NCBI GenBank assembly: GCA_963580245.1
Contig: CAUZJO010000003.1
Location: 24,258-88,257 of the forward strand
Origin: CAUZJO01 sp963580245
GTDB taxonomy: Bacteria; Sumerlaeota; Sumerlaeia; MVZB01
Direction of reading: 5' to 3'
DNA: 64,000 bases
The position numbers and the translations under genes were made by a program. This document shows positions 45,403 through 54,104 of the stretch, piece after piece; position 1 is the first letter of the stretch, and every line of letters begins with the position of its first letter. The notes beneath the pieces were generated by a model. The model ran no database searches. It saw only the letters and a list, made by a program, of their open reading frames with translations, and was not told the origin of the DNA.

Positions 45403-45853
45403 GATCCCCTGCGGACCGGCTCGCCATGCCGCCTTTTTGGACCCGGATGCGCGAGCCGAACAAATCCTGCTCGACCATATCGCCGGACTCCAGTCTCAGG
45501 TAGAAGGCGCAGTAAAGCTCCTTGTGGGCCAACACCTCGTCGGGTGGGTCGATCCCGATGCTAAAATCGGCATCGTCCGTAAAAGTCACCCTGCCCTTGA
45601 AGGTCGGGCCCAGCTTGCCGCCGCCGAATTCCTGGTCATGGAACTCAATCCGCCACGGATAGGTCCCGGACATCTCGGTCTCGGTCGGCGTGTTGATCGG
45701 TTCGAGCTGGTCAAGCGGGATCATGACGTGGCCCCGTAGAGTGAGCTTGGCCGGTTCCCCCTGGGCCCACGCCGCCGTCACGATCGGCCCCATCAGCAAT
45801 GTCGCCAAGAAACACGCTGAGATAGCGTTGTTCGTTCTCAAGGTGGCTCCCAT
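45377..45853 (-). CDS. Signal peptide and N-terminal domain of the split pectate-lyase-like gene
   Basis: From ATG 45853 (GGGAG six bases upstream) the chain has a signal peptide (ISACFLATLLMGPIVTAAWA). The following 120 residues form a beta-rich domain: AKLTLRGHVMIPLDQLEP, YPWRIEFHDQEFGGGKL, KGRVTFTDDADFSIGI and LYCAFYLRLESGDMV. I do not recognise the domain. The frame ends DLGPEMPRL at 45377 without a natural domain boundary, whereas the alternative frame continues as LVLRCPGYEEDPPLY. So it is most likely the N-terminus of the beta-helix protein. Confidence 0.7.
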   Translation of the reverse strand: MGATLRTNNAISACFLATLLMGPIVTAAWAQGEPAKLTLRGHVMIPLDQLEPINTPTETEMSGTYPWRIEFHDQEFGGGKLGPTFKGRVTFTDDADFSIGIDPPDEVLAHKELYCAFYLRLESGDMVEQDLFGSRIRVQKGGMASRSAGDLGPEMPRL

Positions 45854-46081
45854 CTTCATCTCCCGAAAAATACCCAAACATTCATCAGACGGCCGTGCTG
45901 CTTCCGACTGTCCGCTTCTTGCCGGCTGGAACCTACTTTCTTCGAGATGTCCCAATATTGCCCCCTGAAGAAACCCCAATTGCTTGTCAGATGTAATAAC
46001 CGTCGGGAAACGCACGCCGGTTGGTCCGCCTTCCGGTCGGTGCGAGACCTAATCCACGCGCCCGCGTCTTCGAGGCTCGCG

Positions 46082-48283
46082 TCATTCCATCAGTTCCCAA
46101 TACACGGCGGCGTTGACGCCTCCGGTGCCGGGGACCGACGGGTTCTCGAACAGGCCGATGTAATCGACCGAAAACGTTCCGCCACCTCCGCCGGGGCAGT
46201 TGACGCCGATCAGGTTGACCCCCGCCGCGATGGCCAACAGGCCATCGGGATCCGAGGCCGGCGTGATGTTGAACCAGTTCGGGCTGCCGGGCGTCTTGTC
46301 CGCCCCGTTTTGCTGCCACAAGGTGATGTCGCCGTTTTCGTCAATCCACATCATCAACCCTACTTTGACGCCCGGGGTGTAATCCTGGCCGGTATCCAGA
46401 TCGACGCCGGGGGTGAAGGTATAATCGGAGAAGAGGATGTCGCCATCCTGCATCTTAAAAACGCGGTGCCTGTCGAAATCGCTCGACCAGTTGCCGCTGA
46501 CGCCGAAACCGAAGGTCTGCGGATCCGTTCCAGCGGCCGGATACCTGACAAAAGCCAGGAACGCGTAGGAAGTGCCGGTCTGGAGATCGGTGGTTACGCG
46601 CCGCGAGTCGATGTATTGCAACCAGGCGCCGTCGCGCGGCATTTCGAGACTTGTCACGCCGTCATAGACGTTGTTGCCCCCGCCGTTGGACTGCCACTCG
46701 CCGTCGGGCGGGAATTCCATGGGAGCGAACCCTTCCTGCTCGTTGGGCATATTGCCCGCCGCGTTGGTGAAATCGTCGAAGATAATGGGCACGTCGCGTC
46801 CCCCGGCCTGAGTCAGGTCGCGGATCGTGACGCGGTCGACGATTAGATCGCTGCCGGTATTGGCGTGCATGACAAACCGGTAGCTGCGTCCCGGACCAAG
46901 CGGAATGGAACCAAGCAGGTTCAGATCGGCCTGAATGGAGGAGCCGGAAGCCCCCGGCGGCGTGCTGATGATCGGCGTGACCGCCACGTAATTGTCCGGA
47001 TTCGCCTTATGATCCTGGTTGATGAACCATTGCAGCGTGCCGTTGGTCAGGATTATCATCCTCAAGCCGAACTGGATGTTGTTGGAATCGATCTCCGGGG
47101 GAGTGCCCCCGGTGGGATAATTCGCATTCGTTTCGACACCCGACACAGCGGTGGAAAGTCCAGTCCCGTTCACGGGATCGGTGGTCACTCGCAGCACCTT
47201 CGAGGCGTCGTTGTGAATCAGGAATCCACGGTCCCTGCTTCGGTCGCCACCGCTCTCTTCCAAGCCGACGTAGGCCAGGGCGGGATTCGCAAGCGATAGA
47301 AGCACGTCCACCCGATAAGAAGCCAAGCCGCTGGCGGCCATGGTGAAGACGGAGGCGAGCGCCGGATTGTTCCAGGCGTTGTTGGCGGCGAACATGATCA
47401 GGTCGCTTTCCCGTCCTTCACCGCCGGATTGGTTGTAGCCCTCGCGCGGTCCGCGCGTAATCCACTTTAATGGGCTGACCTCGTCGTCGGTATTGCCTGA
47501 GAAATGGTCGTCGAAAACGACAATCCCTTCGGGAGGGGGCCCCACTTGTTCGAAATCTTCGACCAACGCGATGTAGTCGACCAAGAAGGTTCCGCCACCT
47601 CCGCCGGGGCAATTGACGCCGATGATGTTGATGCCGGGAGCGATGGTAAGGACGCCGTCGGGATCGGAAGCCGGCGTGATGTCAACCCATGCCGAACTGT
47701 TGGGATCTTTGTCGACGCCGTCCTGGCGCCAGAGGGTAATCGCGCCCGCGGCGTCGATCTTCATCATCAAGCCGACCTCGACATCGGGCGTGTAATCCTG
47801 GCCAGTATCCAAATCGGCGTCCGGGGTGAAGGTGTAATTGGAGAAGATAATGTTGCCGTCCTGCATCTTGAAAACGCGGTGCCTGTCGAAGTCGTTCGAC
47901 CAGTTGCCACTGACGCCGAAACCGAACGTTTGAGGCTCTGAGCCGCCGGATGGGTAGGTCACGAAAACGAGAAACGCGTAAGTCTTGCCCGCTTGAATCT
48001 CGGTGGATACGCGCCGCGAATCGATGTATTGCAACCAAGCGCCGTCGCGCGGCATTTGCAGACTCGTCCCGCCGTCATAGACGTTGTTGCCGCCGCCGTT
48101 AGACTGCCACTCGCCATCGGGCGGGAATTCCATGGGTGCGAACCCCTCCTGCTCGTTGGGCATCAAGCCCGCTGGATTGGTGAAGTCGTCTTCAATGATG
48201 ACGGTCAGCGAAAAAGCGAGATTCGATCCGGCCAATAGGCAGATGATCGCAAACAATCGAATTGACTTGTGGCGAGTAGACAT
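46082..48283 (-). CDS. Secreted protein with tandem copies of the shared module
   Basis: 733 residues from ATG 48283, with AAGGAGA about 8 bases upstream. Signal peptide SIRLFAIICLLAGSNLAFS. Two copies of the module shared with the 35279 and 49071 proteins lie at bases about 47555-48202 and 46141-46796; they are nearly identical at DNA level in many stretches. Between them is a third, different domain (VFDDHFSGNTDDEVSPLKW to IVDRVTIRDL) that looks like another jelly-roll. Each module copy has FDRHRVFKMQDG, LDTGQDYTP, ITLW and CPGGGGGTF-VDYI. The chain ends in VNAAVYWELME. Function unknown; extracellular. Confidence 0.78.
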   Translation of the reverse strand: MSTRHKSIRLFAIICLLAGSNLAFSLTVIIEDDFTNPAGLMPNEQEGFAPMEFPPDGEWQSNGGGNNVYDGGTSLQMPRDGAWLQYIDSRRVSTEIQAGKTYAFLVFVTYPSGGSEPQTFGFGVSGNWSNDFDRHRVFKMQDGNIIFSNYTFTPDADLDTGQDYTPDVEVGLMMKIDAAGAITLWRQDGVDKDPNSSAWVDITPASDPDGVLTIAPGINIIGVNCPGGGGGTFLVDYIALVEDFEQVGPPPEGIVVFDDHFSGNTDDEVSPLKWITRGPREGYNQSGGEGRESDLIMFAANNAWNNPALASVFTMAASGLASYRVDVLLSLANPALAYVGLEESGGDRSRDRGFLIHNDASKVLRVTTDPVNGTGLSTAVSGVETNANYPTGGTPPEIDSNNIQFGLRMIILTNGTLQWFINQDHKANPDNYVAVTPIISTPPGASGSSIQADLNLLGSIPLGPGRSYRFVMHANTGSDLIVDRVTIRDLTQAGGRDVPIIFDDFTNAAGNMPNEQEGFAPMEFPPDGEWQSNGGGNNVYDGVTSLEMPRDGAWLQYIDSRRVTTDLQTGTSYAFLAFVRYPAAGTDPQTFGFGVSGNWSSDFDRHRVFKMQDGDILFSDYTFTPGVDLDTGQDYTPGVKVGLMMWIDENGDITLWQQNGADKTPGSPNWFNITPASDPDGLLAIAAGVNLIGVNCPGGGGGTFSVDYIGLFENPSVPGTGGVNAAVYWELME
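46141..46796 (-). repeat. Module copy 2 within the 46082 protein
   Basis: Encodes IIFDDFTNAAGNMPNEQEG to FSVDYIGLFEN. Alignment by eye with 47555-48202 shows long stretches of near-identical DNA, for example around 46450-46500 versus 47875-47925. The close match suggests recent duplication or gene conversion. Confidence 0.75.
47555..48202 (-). repeat. Module copy 1 within the 46082 protein
   Basis: Encodes VIIEDDFTNPAGLMPNEQEG to FLVDYIALVED. It is the tandem partner of 46141-46796, separated by the unrelated middle domain. Confidence 0.75.
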
Positions 48284-49070
48284 AATAGGGTCTCCTTCTT
48301 TAGGTTCGGTATTTCTCATAATCCAACCAGAGCGGTTCATCCATGTCTGGTTTCATACGATATTTCGGGCGCCTCCGTTCCACAATGTAAGAGATTTGAC
48401 CCCAATATGGATCGAAACCGAGTCTACGCCCCCCCAAAAGGGGAGTAGCGCAACTTGCTTTTCTGTAAATTGTTCTGCTCCAAATTCATACCCTCATCCT
48501 CATGGCCGTGGAACCGTGGATTACTCGTTCCGAGTTAAGGGAACACTCGACTCAGCGAAGTTATCGCTGATTTCAATTCGAGCCCGACGACATATTACCG
48601 AACAGAATCCCTGGTCCTTTTCTCACCTCCGATCTCCCTTGCGGGAGCTTTTTTCACCCCGATCCGGTGTGCAAACGCGGCGGCTAAACGCGGACGCAGA
48701 GAACCCGTTCAATCGCCCATGGATGAGGGCTGGCGCAAAGCGGTCCAAGAACATAGATGCGCTCTTACTGGCCCGTCATCCCTCTTTCGATAATCCGTCG
48801 CAAGGATTATTTCCGCTCCACGGCCCGCGAGGGGGACTTACATAGGCGCCCCTAACCAACGTGGCTTTTCGGCGTCCTCCAATCCAAATGCCGCTACCGA
48901 TCAGGGAAGGCGCGAATTTACAGATTAATTCCAACGGCAGCGATTTTGTCGAGTCCGGCCTTTTTTGTCAAGCAAAAATGGAGTCGCCCCGCCTGGGCTG
49001 CGTGGCCGGGCCATAACGATTCTTGTTTTCTCGACAAGACCGCGCCCGCGAGCATCGGCGTCCGAAGCTT
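48284..49070. other. Long intergenic region
   Basis: 787 bases between the module protein and the end of the CotH-kinase gene, both on the minus strand. The plus-strand open frame through it has no coding signals. A short hairpin CTCCC-TTGC-GGGAG followed by T6 at 48634-48654 could be a weak terminator on the plus strand. No RNA gene recognised. Confidence 0.4.
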
Positions 49071-52000
49071 CTAGCGGTAGATATACCAGTATTGGCGGCC
49101 GATGGCGTTTTGCGGAAAACTTAGGCCGGGGCCGGGGCGGCCCGGCGTGGCGAAGTCGCTGAGCGTCTGATTCTGGATGTTGAGCCCGGTTTCGAATCCG
49201 ATGGGTTCGGCCGTGAGCGTGAGATTATAGGTTACCGTCTCGGGGTCGCCCCAGGGGAAGCGCTCGTCGATTTTGGCCAGCGATTCGCCGTCTTCGGACA
49301 GTTCAGGCCACTCCGCCAGCAACGAGCCGTCGATCAGGTCGCCGCCGGTCGCCGCCGCATAAAGCACCAGGTTGTCCCCGCCATTGCTCAACTTGCCCGA
49401 GTCGCCCACCTCCGAATCCACCACGCTCACGGTTTCCGGCATTCGCCACAGCGAGAAGGCGGGATCGGACCACAGGTTGACCACCAGGTAATCCCCCGGC
49501 CCCAGGACCGTCCCCGCCGGTAGTGTGACCCAGCCCTCGCCGGCGGCCGGGTAGGATTCGTCATCACTCAGGTACCAACCTGAGAGATCGATCGGCGCAT
49601 CGGTGGTGTTGTAGAGTTCGACCCACTCCAGGTCGTCGCCTCGGTTGTCGTACATCACCTCGGTAATCGAAATCGGAGGTGTTTGAAAGCTGACGGAGGC
49701 CTCTTGGGGCCCGTTCATCGGATTTCCGGCCAGGTCAGTGATCTCGACGATGCGAATCGTATAATTGACCTCCGAGGCCAGCGGGGCCGACAGCCCCAGA
49801 AGCACCCGCGCGGGGTTGACCAGTTCGGCCGAGACTACAAGTGCCCCGCCCGGTTCCAGCGTATACTGAGAAGGATCGTCGACGTTTAGGGGCTCCAGAG
49901 GCTCGCTAAAGCGCAGCAGCAGTAGATCGCGCCGGGCCAGGCTTGCCGTCAGAAGCTCGGGGGGCGTCGTATCGGCATCGCAGACGACCACCCCGTCGTT
50001 GACCATCCCCGGGGTGCCGGTGTCGCCCCGCGTCCCGTAGAGGGTGCTCTGCTCGCGCCACAGACCGACCGGACCCTCGCAGTAGTCCAGGCCCATACCC
50101 AATGCCAAGCCGGCGCGGGCATCCAGACCGACGTCGGTAACGGGCGTCGGAGTCCCCTCGAAATCCCCGTAGCCGAGGGCGTCGATGACCGCGCCGTCGC
50201 GGCTCAGGATAATCTCGTCGCCGCCGTTGCCCAGCGTGAACTCGTCCGGTCCCCAGGCGTAATCCACCGATGCCCCGTCGTTGCGCGTCGGATCGTCCGA
50301 GGCACCCAACACCAGGTGGCCCTTGGCTGGCGCCACCAGCGGGCCCCCGCGGTCGATGACGTGGACATCGGAGTCGTTGTCAGCCAGTTGCCAGCCGTTG
50401 ATGTCGATGGGCTTGTCGGTCGTGTTGAACAACTCCACCCACTCGCGTTCCACGTCGTCGCCGTTGGCGTTAGCCAGAAACTCGCTGATGATCACGTCCC
50501 CGGTCGCCGGCTCGTCGAGCGTGATCAACTCGTGGCCCGGCGCACTCCAGCGGCCGCCGTCATACGTCCGGGCGAAGACCTCCGTCGTCTCTCTCACGGT
50601 GACGGGCAGGCCAGTGTAGAGAACCGCCTCGGGCGCAATGCCCCCGCCTTCGCTTCCCAGAGCACCGGCGATCAGCTCCGCCGAGATTAAAAAATCGCTG
50701 CTATCAACGGACCGATTCAACCCGTGGATCGCCAGTAGATGATCGCCCTCACTCAAGCGGCCCAACTCGCTCGAGACGTTGAACCTCTCGAACACCACGG
50801 CCAGCCCGTCGTCGTGGCTGGTGGTGGCCGCCGAGTCCCACTCAGGCGCCGCGGGCGCCTGGCGCGCGGCGACGTCCACACCGTCAAGGTAAGCGCGAAA
50901 ACCGTCATCGTAGCGCACATTGAGCGTCAGCGAATCCATTTCTTCCAGTTCCCCCGTGGCGATGGTGAATGGGATCCGAATGTAGCAGGTGGCGTTGGTG
51001 TCTATCATTTTCGAGACGTCGATCTGGAAGAAGTCCGGATAATTTCCCGAACCATCCTCGTAGCCCACGCCGCCGGAGCCGGCCGTCCAGCCGGCGTCGT
51101 TAAAATTCACGTTGTTACGCCACGCCGTGCCGATATCACCGGTCGGAACAAGGACCTGCTTGGCTGCTGATTCCGGCACCAGCGTGAGGGGCGGCGTTGG
51201 ATTGTCGCTGCCTCCTCCCGGGATTGCCCACTGACGTGGATCCGATCCGGTCAGCGTATAGTAGATCTGGCCGACGGGCGCGCTCATCGTCAGCCCGAAG
51301 CCGGGCTCGACCATCCCATCCGGCGGTAGAGTGAGGTAGAAGGCCGGCGCGGTTAAGAACTGATCGTCGAACCAGGCCATGCGGTCGTGCACCCAGTTCT
51401 CCATGAACGTGACGTCGTTCAGATACGTCTGGTGCGAAAAGCCCCAGCGCTGGCTGTTGCGCACCTCAACTTCACTCAGCAGCTCAATGACATGGTCGAA
51501 GTCCGCTGCCACCTGGGCCGTCGAAAGCCCGCCTTTGCGTAACATCGCCCAGCGGTCGCACCAGCGTTGGGCGTAGTCCAGGTCCTCCAACAGCCGTGAC
51601 CACCAGCCGTACCACGGATTCAGTCCCGTCCGTTGAGGCACCGGCGGCCGCCACCAATCGACCGGATTTTGGCCCTCGTGCTGGGTCGTGGAGGCCAGGC
51701 CATTGTCGTGGTCCCAAGGCGGCCCCATCGTCAGCTTTCCCTCGCGGTCCTTATGCATGTACATGCTGTGACGCCAATAATCGTTGCCCTTGACGATCTG
51801 GCCCACGATGTCGTAATCGATGAACGAATCGACGTCGAGGTATTTTGCGTAGCCGTTGACGGGGTCGTGGGAATCGGGCCCGTTGAGGGCCGCCTCCATC
51901 GTATTGATCCAGTCGATCATCCAGGTCTTGTGCTCCGGGGCCAGGTCATGGGATTTAGGCTCCATGATCTCGAGGGCGGTGTTGGTCTCGCCGTTGCCGA

Positions 52001-53636
52001 AGGGGAGGGCGGTATCGTCGGGTTCGATGCGATCGTGGCGCATGATATAACCGCCGCTGATCTCCGGTTCGGTGATTTGCGTCCGGTCCACCCGGGCGAT
52101 GTTGATCCGGTCATCGCCGCGCTTGATGGTCTCCATCAGCAGGTAGACGCCATAAGAATCGCCCATCGTAATCGTGTCTTGCAGGTTCCCGCCCGTGTCC
52201 ACGTTCGGAAGCACGGCGATATAGTCCAGCTTGAACGTTCCGCCGCCATTGCCGATGTTTTGGACGCCGATCATGTTGGACCCAAAGCCCATTTGCAGTA
52301 GGTTGTTCGGCACCGCGGCCGGCGTGATATCGACCCAGGCCGGGCTTGCCGGGTCCTTGTCGCCTCCGTTCTGGTACCACAGGCTGATCGCGCCGGTCCC
52401 GCCGACATCGATTCGAAGCCCCTGCGGGACGTCCGGGACGTAATTGAATCCTGTGTCCAGATCGTTGGCCTCGCTGAAGGGTGTTTTGGTGAAATAGATA
52501 CTGCCGCCGCGCAGCCTGAAGAGCCGATGGTTAGGGGAATTGGCATTGTTGCCGTTATTCCAGGCGCCTTCGACGGCAAAACCCAGTACCTGGGAACCGC
52601 CCGCGTTGGGCATGGTGAAGGTGCAAAGAAAAGTGTGGTCGATCCCCGGATTGATCGATAACCCAATCCGGCGTGAATCAAGATACTGGTTCCAATCGCC
52701 GACCCGAGGCATCTCCAGGTTGGTCGTCCCGTCGAAGACGTTCGGCGCGCGATCGGAGAGTTGGTAATTCGTCCAATGCCCGCCGGTGGGGATCGGCGCG
52801 CCTTTTCCGTCGGGATCCGCCGGCATCTCGCCCGCCGCGCGGGTGAAGTCGTCCTCGATCATGACGGGTCCGCCCGGGCCGCCGTCGACGGCCGTCTTAA
52901 TGAAAACCTCGACGTAACGCGTGCGCACGCCGTACAGCCCCATCCGGCGCGCCCAGAGCTGCGGTAGGTAATTGCGCATCAGCGAATAATCGAAGTGCGG
53001 CATGTTCAGCAGCCAGTCCGAATCCGACGGCATGCTCAGGACGGAGACGTCGAGGTCGTTATCGTCCTCATCCCAGAATTCGATCTTATGCTGTTTCTTC
53101 GGCCAGGTTACCGAGGAACTGCCCCGGAATTTGACCCCCGAGCGTCCGGCATAATCCGCGGGTCCGGTGAGATGGGTACGGCCGTCCTCCCCCACGTCGA
53201 CCACGACGGTGTAGGAGGGTCGAAGGTTGATCTCGTCGATGCTCCCCCCAAAGGTGTCGATCACCACGATCGGCAGGTTGGAGCTGAAGTCGCGGATATC
53301 GGCGCCCAGCGCCAGGTAGCTCTGGCTGACAACCTGGCTGGGGCTCAGGCCGGCCTCGAACGTCCGGGCGCGCAGCTGCGTCGTCTTCTCGATCAGAAGC
53401 GGCGCGGTGTAAAGCGTGGATTGTTCGGTCGGTCTCGTTCCGTCGAGCGTGAAACGGATCTGTTGGGTAGGCGCCCCGGCGCTCAGGCTCAGCGAAAAAG
53501 ATTCGCTGAACAGGCCGCCCGGGCGCGAAAAAGAAGGCGGTTCGGCCTGGTTCATCTGACCCAGACCCGCCGTTGCCGACATGAGGACGATCAAAGTCGA
53601 TAGGAAAGCGATAAATCTCAAAATCAATTCCCGCAT
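49071..53636 (-). CDS. Large secreted CotH-kinase protein with inserted module, lamin-tail domains
   Basis: 1521 residues with a signal peptide (LRFIAFLSTLIVLMSATAG). Numbered from the frame opening at 53657, domains are: a chitobiase/beta-hexosaminidase C-terminal-like repeat (about 55-115); CotH kinase (about 125-780) with GPPWDHDNG as the metal/nucleotide Asp motif; inside it the shared ~240-residue module (about 255-498), between RYVEVFIKT and GDSYGVYLLMETIKRGDDRIN; a sugar-binding-like beta sandwich; two lamin-tail (LTD) domains opening IISEFLANANGDD and ITEVMYDNRGDD. The chain ends in NAIGRQYWYIYR. CotH proteins phosphorylate spore-coat or surface proteins in other bacteria; target here unknown. 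Confidence 0.86.
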   Translation of the reverse strand: MRELILRFIAFLSTLIVLMSATAGLGQMNQAEPPSFSRPGGLFSESFSLSLSAGAPTQQIRFTLDGTRPTEQSTLYTAPLLIEKTTQLRARTFEAGLSPSQVVSQSYLALGADIRDFSSNLPIVVIDTFGGSIDEINLRPSYTVVVDVGEDGRTHLTGPADYAGRSGVKFRGSSSVTWPKKQHKIEFWDEDDNDLDVSVLSMPSDSDWLLNMPHFDYSLMRNYLPQLWARRMGLYGVRTRYVEVFIKTAVDGGPGGPVMIEDDFTRAAGEMPADPDGKGAPIPTGGHWTNYQLSDRAPNVFDGTTNLEMPRVGDWNQYLDSRRIGLSINPGIDHTFLCTFTMPNAGGSQVLGFAVEGAWNNGNNANSPNHRLFRLRGGSIYFTKTPFSEANDLDTGFNYVPDVPQGLRIDVGGTGAISLWYQNGGDKDPASPAWVDITPAAVPNNLLQMGFGSNMIGVQNIGNGGGTFKLDYIAVLPNVDTGGNLQDTITMGDSYGVYLLMETIKRGDDRINIARVDRTQITEPEISGGYIMRHDRIEPDDTALPFGNGETNTALEIMEPKSHDLAPEHKTWMIDWINTMEAALNGPDSHDPVNGYAKYLDVDSFIDYDIVGQIVKGNDYWRHSMYMHKDREGKLTMGPPWDHDNGLASTTQHEGQNPVDWWRPPVPQRTGLNPWYGWWSRLLEDLDYAQRWCDRWAMLRKGGLSTAQVAADFDHVIELLSEVEVRNSQRWGFSHQTYLNDVTFMENWVHDRMAWFDDQFLTAPAFYLTLPPDGMVEPGFGLTMSAPVGQIYYTLTGSDPRQWAIPGGGSDNPTPPLTLVPESAAKQVLVPTGDIGTAWRNNVNFNDAGWTAGSGGVGYEDGSGNYPDFFQIDVSKMIDTNATCYIRIPFTIATGELEEMDSLTLNVRYDDGFRAYLDGVDVAARQAPAAPEWDSAATTSHDDGLAVVFERFNVSSELGRLSEGDHLLAIHGLNRSVDSSDFLISAELIAGALGSEGGGIAPEAVLYTGLPVTVRETTEVFARTYDGGRWSAPGHELITLDEPATGDVIISEFLANANGDDVEREWVELFNTTDKPIDINGWQLADNDSDVHVIDRGGPLVAPAKGHLVLGASDDPTRNDGASVDYAWGPDEFTLGNGGDEIILSRDGAVIDALGYGDFEGTPTPVTDVGLDARAGLALGMGLDYCEGPVGLWREQSTLYGTRGDTGTPGMVNDGVVVCDADTTPPELLTASLARRDLLLLRFSEPLEPLNVDDPSQYTLEPGGALVVSAELVNPARVLLGLSAPLASEVNYTIRIVEITDLAGNPMNGPQEASVSFQTPPISITEVMYDNRGDDLEWVELYNTTDAPIDLSGWYLSDDESYPAAGEGWVTLPAGTVLGPGDYLVVNLWSDPAFSLWRMPETVSVVDSEVGDSGKLSNGGDNLVLYAAATGGDLIDGSLLAEWPELSEDGESLAKIDERFPWGDPETVTYNLTLTAEPIGFETGLNIQNQTLSDFATPGRPGPGLSFPQNAIGRQYWYIYR

Positions 53637-54104
53637 GAAGCCGTACCTACGCCCCAAGCCCGCTCTAAGGTTTAAGTATAGTCATTAGGAGCGCGTCTTG
53701 GAAACCGAATAATCCTTCATCGCCCCGAGTATGGACGAACGTCAAGCCACACGAGGAACTCAAGGCGATGTTTGCGCGCAATGGCACGTACGACGGTCTC
53801 GGTTGTCTGATTTCGATTCGTTTAGAAACTCACGCCGAGGGTGAGCAACCTTGTCGCCCACGCCACCGGCGTCGTTCTCGAAGTCCGCACCCGCGCCACC
53901 CACCCCGAACAGCGGAAGCTCGATCAAGTCGGAAAGTTGTCCCGGAACCTTGACACCGCGCCCGTAACAGCCAAAATCCGAATGATCAATCAACCATTCG
54001 GAAGTCGCCGGCCCAACGCGAACCGCGTAAAGTTTGTTGTCCCCCGCCCGCAACCCTCTATAATAAGGCGTGACGTAGGGGGAGGCGGTTCTCGAGGGCT
54101 CGCG
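53637..54104. other. Intergenic region upstream of the NfeD gene
   Basis: 468 bases between the divergent CotH-kinase and NfeD genes. It holds the NfeD promoter (see 54037-54064). The minus-strand stretch 53830-54050 reads in one frame without stops and ends in a possible beta-barrel-like tail in another frame (LLTLGVSF before a stop), so a decayed outer-membrane protein fragment is conceivable; I cannot support it further. Confidence 0.35.
54037..54064 (+). promoter_or_regulatory. Candidate sigma-70 promoter of the NfeD gene
   Basis: TTGTCC (54037-54042), a 16-base spacer and a consensus TATAAT (54059-54064). It lies 41 bases before the preferred start codon of the NfeD gene. Confidence 0.5.

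Noticed and set aside
48084..48845. 253-codon plus-strand open frame
   Set aside because: It begins inside the antisense of the module protein and runs into non-coding DNA; no coding features.
53760..54053. Minus-strand 97-codon frame (53760-54053)
   Set aside because: No RBS or motif; the beta-barrel-like tail lies in another frame, so only a remnant at best.
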